Of a stretch of DNA of 64,000 nt, positions 29,996 to 39,100 are shown one piece after another. The notes under the pieces are model-generated. The model did not search any database and was not told the DNA's origin. It worked only from the letters and a program-made list of their open reading frames with translations. The DNA is from Micromonospora sp. WMMD812 (GTDB taxonomy: Bacteria; Actinomycetota; Actinomycetes; Mycobacteriales; Micromonosporaceae): contig NZ_CP114904.1 of NCBI RefSeq assembly GCF_027497215.1, positions 1,178,001 through 1,242,000 of the forward strand, given 5' to 3'. Within the stretch, counting starts at the first letter, position 1. Each line of letters opens with the position of its first letter. The position numbers and the translations under genes were made by a program.

Positions 29996-31240
29996 GTGAC
30001 CGCGGACAACGTCGAGGAACTGCTGCGCCGGCTCGCGCCGCAGGTCCTCGGCGCCCTCGTCCGCCGCTACGGGCACTTCGACACCGCCGAGGACGCCACC
30101 CAGGAGGCACTGATCGCGGCCGCCACGGCCTGGCCGCGTGACGGCGTACCCGACAGTCCGCGCGGCTGGTTGATCGCGGTCGCCGCGCGCCGGCTCACCG
30201 ACCTGCTCCGCCGCGAACAGGCGCGGACCCGACGGGAGGACGCGGTCGCCCGGTGGGTGCTGTCCACCGACCGGGCGGCGCCGGCGGCCGACGAGCCGCC
30301 GAGCGACGGGGACGACAGCCTGATCCTGTTGTTCCTCTGCTGTCATCCGGCGCTCTCCCCCGCGTCGCAGATCGCACTCACCCTGCGCGCGGTGGGCGGG
30401 CTCAGCACCGCCGAGGTGGCCCGGGCGTTCCTGGTGCCGGAGGCGACGATGACCCGACGGATCACCCGGGGCAAGCAGCGGATCCGGGACAGCGGGCTGC
30501 CGTTCCGGATGCCCGCCGGCCCGGACCGGCCCGACCGCCTGGCCGCCGTGCTGCACGTCCTCTACCTGATCTTCAACGAGGGGTACGCCCGGACGTCTGG
30601 CCCGGGTCTGCTTCGCGCCGACCTGGCCGCCAAGGCGATCCGGCTGGCCCGGCTGGTGCGCCGGCTGCTGCCCGACGATCCGGAGGTCGCCGGACTGCTG
30701 GCGCTCATGCTGCTCACCGACGCCCGGGCGCCCGCCCGGACCGGCGCGCAGGGCGAGCTCGTGCCGATGGCCGAGCAGGACCGCGGCCGGTGGAAGGTCG
30801 ACCAGATCGCCGAGGGCGTCGCGCTGGTCACCGCCGCGCTCCCCCACGGGCCGGTCGGGCCGTACCAGGTGCAGGCGGCCATCGCCGCCGTGCACGACGA
30901 GGCGCCGAGCGCCGCCGAGACCGACTGGGCGCAGATCACCGCGCTCTACGAGGTGCTGCTGGGCATGGCCGACAACCCGGTGGTGGCGTTGAACCACGCC
31001 GTCGCCGTGGCCATGAGCCGGGGCGCGCCCGCCGGGCTGGACCTGCTCGACCGGCTGGCCGTCGGTGGTCGGCTCGCCGACGACCCCCGGCTGCCGGCCG
31101 CCCGCGCGCACCTGCTGGAGCTGGTCGGTGACCGTACCGCCGCCCGGGACGCCTACCGGGCGGCGGCCGACCGGTCGACGAACCTCGCGCAGCAGCGCTA
31201 CCTGCATGCCCGCGCGGACCGGCTGAGTGGCGGCGACTGA
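29996..31240 (+). CDS. ECF42-type RNA polymerase sigma factor
   Basis: The 414-residue sigma factor has region 2 near the N-terminus (RYGHFDTAEDATQEALIAA), region 4 around residues 110-165 (LRAVGGLSTAEVARAFLVPEATMTRR would be the recognition helix area), and a long C-terminal extension of about 240 helical residues with TPR-like repeats (EVLLGMADNPVVALNHAVAVAM). The length, extension and adjacent DGPF gene fit the ECF42 group. No anti-sigma factor gene is adjacent, so the C-terminal extension probably regulates the protein. Confidence 0.92.
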   Translation: MTADNVEELLRRLAPQVLGALVRRYGHFDTAEDATQEALIAAATAWPRDGVPDSPRGWLIAVAARRLTDLLRREQARTRREDAVARWVLSTDRAAPAADEPPSDGDDSLILLFLCCHPALSPASQIALTLRAVGGLSTAEVARAFLVPEATMTRRITRGKQRIRDSGLPFRMPAGPDRPDRLAAVLHVLYLIFNEGYARTSGPGLLRADLAAKAIRLARLVRRLLPDDPEVAGLLALMLLTDARAPARTGAQGELVPMAEQDRGRWKVDQIAEGVALVTAALPHGPVGPYQVQAAIAAVHDEAPSAAETDWAQITALYEVLLGMADNPVVALNHAVAVAMSRGAPAGLDLLDRLAVGGRLADDPRLPAARAHLLELVGDRTAARDAYRAAADRSTNLAQQRYLHARADRLSGGD

Positions 31241-31354
31241 CCCGCGGGCCCAGGTGCGGCCGGCACCCTCGGTCGTCCCGCCGCCGGTCGCGGCACGGCC
31301 ACGGCCACGGCACGGCCACGGCGCGGGTGCGGCCCCGGCACGGGCGCGGGCGCG

Positions 31355-32455
31355 TCAGGGGCTGGCGGCGAGGAAGATGAAGGCGGCGAGCAGCACCAGG
31401 TGTCCGCCGGCCTGCAGCAGGGTGGCCCGGCCGGGCACCACGGTGAGCACGCCGGTGATCGCGGTGAGCGAGAGCAGCACGAGCTGGGTGCCGCCGAGGC
31501 CGAGCAGCAGCGGCCCGTCCAGCCAGATCGAGGCGAGCGCGATCGCGGGAATGGTCAGCCCGATGCTGGCCATCGCCGAGCCGAGGGCCAGGTTCAGGCT
31601 GATCTGCACCCGGTCGCGGCGGGCCGCGCGACCCGCGGCGAGCGTCTCGGGCAGCAGCACCAGCAGCGCGATGATCACACCGACGAAGGACTGCGGCAGG
31701 TTCGCCGCCGCGACGCCCGCCTCGATCGCCGGGGAGACGGTCTTGGCGTCCCCGACCACGGCGACCAGCGCGACCAACAGCAGGCCGAGACTGACCAGGG
31801 CGGCCCGGCCGCTCGGCGGGACCGCGTGCTCCTCGTTGCTGATCACCCGTCCCTCGCTGGTCACCGGCAGGAAGTAGTCGCGGTGCCGACCGGTCTGCAC
31901 CATCACGAACAGCCCGTAGAGCGCCAGCGACGCCACCGCCGCGAAGGTCAACTGGGCGGGGCTGAACTCGGGCCCCGGCCGGCTGGTGGTGAAGGTCGGC
32001 AGGACCAGGCTCAGCGCGGCGAGGGTGATCACGGTGGCCAGTGCCCCGCCGGTGCCCTCCGGGTTGAACACCGCCACCTGCCGGCGCAGCGTGCCGATGA
32101 GCAGGGACAGGCCGAGGATGCCGTTGCAGGTGATCATCACCGCGGCGAAGACGGTGTCCCGCGCCAGCGCCTGGGTCTTGTCGCCGCCGCTGATCATCAG
32201 GGTGACGATCAGCGCCACCTCGATCACCGTGACCGCCACCGCCAGCACCAGGGAGCCGAACGGCTCTCCCACCCGGTGGGCCACCACCTCGGCGTGGTGC
32301 ACGGCCGCCAGCACCGCCCCGGCCAGGAACGCGGCCACCAGGAAGGTGACGCCGGCCGGCAGTTCGCGGCCCCACGTGAAGGCCAGCATCAGGACGGCCA
32401 GCAGCGGTACGGAGACGGTCCAGTCGGTCAGTCGGGAGCGGAGTAGCAGGGCCAT
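31355..32455 (-). CDS. chaA: Calcium/proton antiporter
   Basis: This 366-residue CaCA-family exchanger has about eleven helices. The alpha-1 motif GEPFGSLVLAVAVTVIEVAL is diagnostic of ChaA/CaxA. A second acidic motif, LLVLLPETLAAGRAARRDR, occurs in the later half. It would export Ca2+ (and perhaps Na+) in exchange for protons at the cell membrane. It is convergent with the sigma-factor gene, separated by a low-complexity stretch (31290-31354). Confidence 0.9.
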   Translation of the reverse strand: MALLLRSRLTDWTVSVPLLAVLMLAFTWGRELPAGVTFLVAAFLAGAVLAAVHHAEVVAHRVGEPFGSLVLAVAVTVIEVALIVTLMISGGDKTQALARDTVFAAVMITCNGILGLSLLIGTLRRQVAVFNPEGTGGALATVITLAALSLVLPTFTTSRPGPEFSPAQLTFAAVASLALYGLFVMVQTGRHRDYFLPVTSEGRVISNEEHAVPPSGRAALVSLGLLLVALVAVVGDAKTVSPAIEAGVAAANLPQSFVGVIIALLVLLPETLAAGRAARRDRVQISLNLALGSAMASIGLTIPAIALASIWLDGPLLLGLGGTQLVLLSLTAITGVLTVVPGRATLLQAGGHLVLLAAFIFLAASP

Positions 32456-32648
32456 CCAGCAACCCTGCCAGGAAATTCGATCATGTGACCAGTGCCGGCC
32501 GGAGTTGATTCCATACCGATCGTGACGGGACGCCCGGCCAAGCGCCGCCGTCGACCCGGCGGCTCACCGCCGCCACCGCTCACCATCGGTAGGTCGTTCG
32601 TGACCGTGGCGGGACCGGTGCGTGATATCGGGCCGCAACGATGTGATC

Positions 32649-33188
32649 ATGCGTCGATGGATGGCTCCCGCGCTTCTGGTCCCGCTGCTCAGCCTCCTGG
32701 CCGCCTGCACCCCGGCCGACGAGCCGGTGGTGGCCCTGGCCGTCCAGGACGGCGAGCCGGTCGGTGTCCTCGTCACGTGCGACGGCGCCTTCTCCCAGCT
32801 CAGCGTGTACGAGAACGCCGCCGAAGGCGACCCGACGGGCCGGCCGCTGATCCGGTGGGGGGTCAACGGCACGCCGACCAGTGAGATCGTGGAGGTCCCC
32901 CTCCTCGGTCAGCCGCCGCAGGGTTGGACGATCGACGAAACCTCCCGTGACATCCCCGCCTCCGAGTCCGAGGTCCCGATCAGGACGGAAGCGCTCACCG
33001 ACCTGACGGCGGGGGTCACGTACAGCCTCACCGGGTCGAGCCGCCGCGACGCCATACCCGTCCGTTTCACCATCGCCGACTTCACCCGCATCGGCACCGA
33101 CCAGGTGCTGGCGCCGGTCAATCACGAGAAGACGACGGTCGTCTCGCGCGACGCGTTCGTCCGGGCGTCCCGGAAGACCTGCGGCTGA
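32649..33188 (+). CDS. Putative lipoprotein of unknown function
   Basis: From the ATG at 32649 this is 179 residues with a lipoprotein signal peptide (MRRWMAPALLVPLLSLLAAC). The mature part is about 160 residues, beta-rich in appearance, with Cys residues in VTCDGAF and at the C-terminus (KTCG). No family recognised. Its stop overlaps the next ATG by one base, so it is co-expressed with the small membrane protein. It is divergent from the Ca2+/H+ antiporter gene. Confidence 0.75.
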   Translation: MRRWMAPALLVPLLSLLAACTPADEPVVALAVQDGEPVGVLVTCDGAFSQLSVYENAAEGDPTGRPLIRWGVNGTPTSEIVEVPLLGQPPQGWTIDETSRDIPASESEVPIRTEALTDLTAGVTYSLTGSSRRDAIPVRFTIADFTRIGTDQVLAPVNHEKTTVVSRDAFVRASRKTCG

Positions 33189-33622
33189 TGCACGCGAGCG
33201 TGAGCCCTCACGGCGGGGCGGGCGAAGGCGACGCCGTCGAGGTGATCGACCTGGAGGCCGAAACCACGACGGCCGTACCCGGGACCGGCCTGCGCCTCGT
33301 GGTGACCGCCCTGACCGCGGCACTGCTCGGCCCGGCGATGGTCGTGACCGCATGGTTGCTCGCCTGGTACCGCCCCGCGATCACCAGTCCCGGCTGCGAC
33401 CAGCCGTGGAGCTGGTGGCAACGTCATGACGGCGCGTTCTTCTGGCTCGCCGCCGGCGTGGCCGGCGTCGCCGGCACACTCTGCCTCGGCTTGGGCGCGG
33501 CGCGGCTGCACCGGAGCCGACGGTGGTGGCTCTGGCTGCTCTCCGCGGTGGCGCTCCTGCTCGTCGCCTCCCTGACAGCGGTGCGGCTGGGCCACGCGGC
33601 CTGGTGCCCACCGTTGCCCTGA
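33188..33622 (+). CDS. Small three-helix membrane protein
   Basis: This 144-residue protein has three predicted helices (about 36-58, 83-103 and 110-132) after a charged N-terminal segment. Cysteines in SPGCDQPWSW and at the end (AAWCPPLP) would lie outside the cell. No family recognised. It is coupled to the lipoprotein gene upstream. Confidence 0.7.
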   Translation: MHASVSPHGGAGEGDAVEVIDLEAETTTAVPGTGLRLVVTALTAALLGPAMVVTAWLLAWYRPAITSPGCDQPWSWWQRHDGAFFWLAAGVAGVAGTLCLGLGAARLHRSRRWWLWLLSAVALLLVASLTAVRLGHAAWCPPLP

Positions 33623-33667
33623 GCGGGTCGGCGCGCCGGCCGCGGGGCGGTGGTTAGGGTGTCGCGC

Positions 33668-34255
33668 ATGACGGACCTCGAGGACGTGATCGAGTCGCTG
33701 CTGTTCCGGCCCGGCCGGCCGGAGCCCCTGTCTGTCGCCCGGTCCGTCGAGCGCCTCGACGACGGGACCTTCCACGTCGACTACGACGACGCCGACCACG
33801 TCTACCTCGTCACCGTGCGCCAGGTCCCGCGGCTCCAGTTGCCCGTCGAGCGGCCCCTGCCCGTCGGCGAGGTCGCCGGGGTCGGCGCGCAGCTCGTCCG
33901 GGTGGCCGTGGCCAACCACGTCGAGGTGACCCTCGACGCCGAACCGGGCGCGGCCCGAGCGGCGGCGACGAGCGACTTCACGGCCCGGCACGCGCGGTGG
34001 GAGGCGGAGGCCGCACCCGGGACCGCTCCCCCACCGTGGCCGGCGGAGCAGTTCGGGCGGATCACCATCACACTCTCCGACGACGTCGGCACGCGCTACC
34101 GCGTCGCCTCAGGGCAGGACGGTGGCCCGGGTACGGAATGGACGGTGCGCCGGTCGTTCCGACCCACGCCGCCGGTGACGGCCCGTCGCCTGACGCTCGA
34201 TTTCTCCTCGCCAACGGGTCCGTCCGTACGAGTCGATCTCCCGCTCCCGTCCTGA
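33668..34255 (+). CDS. Unknown soluble protein
   Basis: From the ATG at 33668 this is 195 residues, acidic, with no signal peptide or membrane helix. Predicted strands (TFHVDYDDADHVYLVTV, FGRITITLSDDVG, RRLTLDFSSP) suggest a beta-sandwich. I recognise no domain. It follows the membrane protein gene by 45 bp on the same strand and may share its transcript. Confidence 0.7.
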   Translation: MTDLEDVIESLLFRPGRPEPLSVARSVERLDDGTFHVDYDDADHVYLVTVRQVPRLQLPVERPLPVGEVAGVGAQLVRVAVANHVEVTLDAEPGAARAAATSDFTARHARWEAEAAPGTAPPPWPAEQFGRITITLSDDVGTRYRVASGQDGGPGTEWTVRRSFRPTPPVTARRLTLDFSSPTGPSVRVDLPLPS

Positions 34256-34318
34256 ACCGGCCAGCATCCCCGGCCGGGGCCGGGCGCGAGCCGGAACGAC
34301 GACGACGCCCCTGGGCCG

Positions 34319-35023
34319 TCAGGCGCGTCGCGGGATCGGGTTCGGACTCCCGGACGCCCGCGACGGCGGACGTAGCAGCGCGGGCAGGTCGCCGAGGGCC
34401 GGCAACACGGTTCCGTCCCAGCTCGGGTCGGTGTCCCTGTGCTCCGTGGTCCGGAACACGGTCATGCCGAACGCCGCCGCGCCGGCCAGCTCACCGTCCG
34501 CGCCGTCGCCCACGAAGACGCAATCCGCCGGGGCGACGCCCAGCCGCTCGGCGGTCGTCCGGTAGATCGCCGGGTCCGGCTTGGCCAGCCCCACCTCGCA
34601 GGAGAAGACCGCCACGTCGAACCGGCGGGCGAGCGGGCTCCGCGGCCACGCCTCCGCGGTCTCCGAGGTGGCGTTGCTGACCAGCGCCAGCGGGTGCCCG
34701 TCCGTGCGCAGCGCGTCGAGCACGTCAAGGGTGGCGGCCGAGACGCCGCCCAGCACCCGGCGCGCCAGCGCTCGCCGGTGTTCACCGGCCCGGGTCACCT
34801 GCTCCTCGGTGGGCGTGGCGCCGAGGCGACCGGCGAGGATGCGAACGGTCTCCGCCACGTCCCACCGGACCAGCCGGTCACGCCACGTGGCGTGGTAGGC
34901 CGCGACCAGGTCCGCCGGCGGCACCCCCACGATGAGCGCCATCTCGCCGATCACCCGGTCCCGCTCGTCGTCCGCACCGTGCACCAGGGTGTGGAAGAGG
35001 TCGAACATCACCGGCCGGGCCAT
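34319..35023 (-). CDS. HAD-superfamily hydrolase with atypical motif I
   Basis: This 234-residue HAD-IA-like protein has motif I FDLFHTLV, motif II ALVSNAT, motif III in GLAKPDPAIYR and motif IV VFVGDGADGEL. In motif I the second Asp, normally the general acid in phosphatases, is Phe. That suggests altered chemistry or weak phosphatase activity. The cap domain lies at about residues 14-85. It is transcribed alone. Confidence 0.83.
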   Translation of the reverse strand: MARPVMFDLFHTLVHGADDERDRVIGEMALIVGVPPADLVAAYHATWRDRLVRWDVAETVRILAGRLGATPTEEQVTRAGEHRRALARRVLGGVSAATLDVLDALRTDGHPLALVSNATSETAEAWPRSPLARRFDVAVFSCEVGLAKPDPAIYRTTAERLGVAPADCVFVGDGADGELAGAAAFGMTVFRTTEHRDTDPSWDGTVLPALGDLPALLRPPSRASGSPNPIPRRA

Positions 35024-35072
35024 GCGCGCATCCTACTGAGAACGCCGGCGCAGCGGTCCGCTCGTCGGACTA

Positions 35073-35099
35073 GGCGGGCCGGCCAGGCCCCGGCCCGCC
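35073..35099. other. Hairpin in the divergent gap 35024-35358
   Basis: 10-bp perfect arms (35073-35082 and 35090-35099) with a 7-nt loop. It lies in a 335 bp gap between the divergent HAD and ESX-like genes, so it is more likely a regulatory or structural element than a terminator. Nothing else coding was seen in this gap. Confidence 0.35.
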
Positions 35100-35358
35100 C
35101 CATCGGCAGGACCGGCACCAGCCGACGCCGAGTGCGCGGCCCGGGCGCGTCCGCAGACCGGGCGCAAGCTCAAGCGCCCAGCACACTGGCGTCGCCGGCG
35201 TCGGTCGTGACAGGTACGGGCCGGGACAAAGCGTCGGACGCGTCGGACCGGCATCGCGACTCTTGGGTTGCGGTCAGGACGGGTGGGTAGCTGGCGTCGG
35301 TCTATGGCTGCGAGAATCCGCTTAGACGGCCGAGTAGCACGGCCGGCGTTGCCGGGAG

Positions 35359-35625
35359 GTGGATCAGTCCGTGGACGACAGCTCGCTGGACCTGGACCCG
35401 GACGGTCTCCTCCAAGTCGCGCGCGGCGTCGGTGACTTGGCGCACCGGCTGCTTTCGGTCGGCGTCCCCACCGACGAGGAGGCCCTGCTGTCCTGGGCCG
35501 ACGAGTTGCCTCGCATCGGCACGGAGCTTCATCAGGTCGAGGAACTCCTCCGGGAAGTCGCCCGCTCGGTCACGGCGACCGACGACGAACTGGCGGCGCG
35601 GCTCGCCCGGCACGGTGACGCATGA
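35359..35625 (+). CDS. Small ESX/EspC-like helical protein
   Basis: This 88-residue acidic protein is almost wholly helical. An LDPDGLLQVARGVGDLAHRL opening is followed by a second helix that ends VARSVTATDDELAARLARHG. This helical-hairpin pattern with a TATDxxLAARL tail is like EspC/WXG100-type type VII secretion substrates, though no WXG motif is present. The ATGA overlap with the next gene shows they are a pair. Both converge on the caspase-EccC gene. The similarity is by pattern only. Confidence 0.65.
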   Translation: MDQSVDDSSLDLDPDGLLQVARGVGDLAHRLLSVGVPTDEEALLSWADELPRIGTELHQVEELLREVARSVTATDDELAARLARHGDA

Positions 35626-36134
35626 CGGACGGACCGGTCTCGTACCCGCGGCTGGTCGCCGAGCCGGCCGGGTCCCGTTCGGACGACGGCGAGCGATGGG
35701 CGCAGGCAGCCCGCACGGCGCGGGAAAGCGCCGCCGAGCTGGGCCGGCTGCACCGGCTTCTCGACGGGCACTGGCGCGCCGGACGTAACCGGAATGAGGT
35801 CGACGAGCTGCTGCGCCGCTTGACCCGTCGGCTCGACGAAACGCAGCAAGCCTACGCGGCTATCGCCGCAATACTGGCCAATCGCACTCACGAGCTGTCC
35901 GAGGCACGTGAGCTGGTACTGCAGGTGGCCGACGAGGCGCGCCTCGTGCGGCTCGTGGTCACGCCGGAGGGCGACGTCATGCCGCGGTCCGGCTCCGGCC
36001 CTACGCCGTTGGCGGTGCGCGCCGTCGCGCATCGGCTGACGGACCGCATCGCCGGGGCGTTGGCGCACGCGGCGGCGGCGCAGCGGAGAGCGGCCGAGGA
36101 GGTGGCTGCCCTGTCGCCGCCGAGCCCGTGGTGA
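35622..36134 (+). CDS. WXG-like helical protein resembling a toxin trafficking domain
   Basis: This 170-residue protein has a helix-turn-helix core with HWRAGRNRNEVDELLRRL in the turn, in place of WXG. A long helix and the segment RLVVTPEGDVMP follow, and then a final helix (RLTDRIAGALAHAAAAQRRA). This order resembles the N-terminal trafficking region of actinobacterial type VII secreted polymorphic toxins, but the protein stops where a toxin domain would start. It overlaps the upstream small gene, and its stop is 16 bp from the stop of the convergent caspase-EccC gene. Functional assignment is inference. Confidence 0.65.
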   Translation: MTDGPVSYPRLVAEPAGSRSDDGERWAQAARTARESAAELGRLHRLLDGHWRAGRNRNEVDELLRRLTRRLDETQQAYAAIAAILANRTHELSEARELVLQVADEARLVRLVVTPEGDVMPRSGSGPTPLAVRAVAHRLTDRIAGALAHAAAAQRRAAEEVAALSPPSPW

Positions 36135-36150
36135 GGTCGACAGGGGCGAA

Positions 36151-39100
36151 TCAGTTGGGGTCGGACCAGGCGGTCTGGATCAGTTGCTGACCGTCGCGGC
36201 GGCGCACGAGCGTGCCGCGGCCGGGCGGCTGCGGGCTCGGCCGCAGGTTGCCGAAGACCGCGCCCTCCTCCCGGTTGCCAGACATCAGCAGGCCCGGAGA
36301 ATCCAGCTCGCGCAGGCGTTGCAGGACCGGCTCGTACAGTGCCCGGGCCACGCCGCCCACCCGCCGGGTGATGATCAGGTGCAGCCCGATGTCGCGGGCC
36401 TGCGGCAGCAATTCGTGCAGGGCGCTGAGCGGGTTGCTGACGCCGGAGGCGACCAGGTCGTAGTCGTCGACCAGGATGTAGAGCTCCGGGCCCTTCCACC
36501 AGCTGCGATCCCGCAATTGGGCGGTGGTGACGTCGGGCCCCGGCAGCCGGTTCTGCAACGCGGCTCGGATCGAGCTCAACCCCTGGCTGAACACCTGGCT
36601 CGACGGGGCGTAGTCGAGCAGGTGGTCGCCCTCCACCGCGCCCAGCAGGCCCCGCCGGTAGTCCGCGATGACGAGCCGAGCCTGCGTCGGGGTGTACTTG
36701 TCCACGATCTGGCGGGCGATCACCCGAAGTAGGTTGGTCTTGCCGCACTCGGCGTCGCCGAAGACCGTCAGGTGCGGCTCGTTGGCGAAATCGAGGTAGA
36801 CCGGCGCCAGCGCCGACTCGTTGACCGCGATCGGCAGGCCGGGCGCCGGCCGGTCGATGCTCCGGGCGAGCTCGGCGAGCGGCAGTTTGCGTGGCAGCAG
36901 CCGCACCTTCGGCGCCGGCCGGCCCGGCCAGTCAGCCGCGACGTGCTCGGCCAGGGCGATCGACGCCTCGCTCAGGCCCTCGATGTCCCGGCGGCCGTCA
37001 ATCCGCGAGATGGCGGTCAGGAAGTGCAACCTGTCCCGGGTCAGGCCGCGACCCGGGGATTTCTCCGGCACGTTCACCGCCGAGCGGCGGTCGATCTCTG
37101 ACTCCGCCGGGTCGCCCAGCCGTAGCTCGAGTTTGGTGCCGAGCAGGTCCCGCATGTTGATCCGGATCTCCGCCCAGCGCACCGCGGTCAGCACCACGTG
37201 CACACCGAAGCCGAGCCCCCGGCTGGCCAGGTTGGTGATGGTCTGTTCGAGTTCCTCGTACTCCTGGCGGAGCGTGTTCCAGCCGTCCACCACCAGAATG
37301 ACGTCGCCGAACGGGTCATCGGCGAACTCCCCGGCGGCCCGCCGCCGACGGTAGCTCGCCACCGAGTCGATGCCGTGTTCGGCGAAACGCGCTTCCCGGT
37401 CGTCCAGGACGGCCACCACCTCGGCCACCGTGCGACGCACCGCCTCGACGTCCCGCCGGCCGGCCACCCCGGCCATGTGCGGCAACCGCTCTAGACTGCG
37501 CAGCGCGCCACCGCCGAAGTCCAGGCAGAAGAACTGCACCTCCCGCGGGGTGTGGGTCAAGGCCAACGACGCCATCAACGACCGCAGCATGGTGCTCTTG
37601 CCGCTCAACGCCGTACCGACGATCACCACGTTGCCGCCGGCACCGGCCAGCTCGACCATCATCGGGTCACGACGTTGCTCGTACGGGCGGTCGACCACAC
37701 CCACCGGGACGGACAATCCGCCCCGCCCCGGCCAGCTCGCGGGGCACAGTCCGAGCCGCGGGTGCACCGCCAGGGGCCCGAGCAGGTCATCCAGGGACGG
37801 CGGCTCGACCAGCGGCGGCAGCCACACCTGGTGCGCCGGCCTGCCGCGGCCACGAAGCCGGTCCACCAGGACGTCCAGGACCGTACCGGCGGCCCACCCG
37901 TCCCCCGGGGTGGTGTCGGGCGCAGCGCCGTCCTGGACGGGCGGTCGGGACACGTGCGAGGCCCGGAATCGGGTCATTGCCGAGTTGCCGACCTTCAGGT
38001 AGCCGTGTCCCGGCGCGTTGGGCAACTCGTACGCATACGGAACGCCGAGCACGATCCGGCTCTCCACCGGTGAGAAGGTCCGCAGACCGATCCGGTACGA
38101 CAGGTGCGTGTCGAGCCCGCGCAGCTTGCCCTCCTCCAGTCGCTGCGAGGCCAGCAACAGGTGGATCCCCAGCGACCGGCCCAACCGACCGATCATCACG
38201 AACAGGTCGATGAAGTCCGGCTTCGCCGCCAACAACTCCGAGAACTCGTCACAGATGATCAACAGGCTCGGCATCGGTTCCAAGGCCTTACCCGCCGCCC
38301 GCGCCTGCTCGTAGTCGTGCCGCGACACGTAGTTCCCCGCCGCCCGGAGCACCTCCTGCCGCCGGTTCACCTCACCGGCCAGCGCATCACGCATCCGGTC
38401 CACCAGCGGCAACTCGTCCGACAGGTTCGTGATCACCGCACTGGTGTGCGGCAACGCGTCCAACGACGCGAACGTCGCCCCGCCCTTGAAGTCCACCAGG
38501 ACGAAGTTCAACTCCTCCGACGAGTGCCGCGCCGCCAGCGCGGCGACCACCGTTCGCAGCAGCTCGCTCTTGCCTGAACCGGTGGCACCGATGACCAGAC
38601 CGTGCGGGCCTACGCCACCCTGGGCCGCCTCCTTCAGATCAAGCAGGACGGGCTGACCGCCCAACTCGAACCCGATGGGCACTCGCAGGTGCTCGGCGCC
38701 CAGCGGCGTCGTGGTCCCGGCGAAGGTCATCAGCGCGTGGTAGTCGGCGAAGCCGAGCACCTCCAACGCCTCATCCCTGGTCGCGCCGGCCAGGTGCGCC
38801 GCGCCGGCCCTCGGGTGCGGCGCCGGCAGGCCCCACGCTTCCGCGATCATCGAGATCATCGTGGTCGCTCCGTCGGGCACCACCTCGTCGAACTCCGACT
38901 CCAGATCCGGGTCGACGTCGGTCACCGTCAACTCCGGCAGCGCGATCCGGAACATCCGCCGACCGTGGATCGCCCAGCCCGGCATGGACAGCGGCAGCCG
39001 AGCCGCGTGGTCCGGATCGACCATCGAGTCCGCGGGCCGCGACAGCCGGGTCTCTATCCGCAGCTGCGGTAGCTCGGTCAGCTCCTCGGGGATCGACCGC

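Noticed and set aside
31290..31345. Tandem-looking CGGCCACGG repeats
   Set aside because: Short, irregular, GC-rich low complexity at the end of an operon; no spacer structure or conserved unit.
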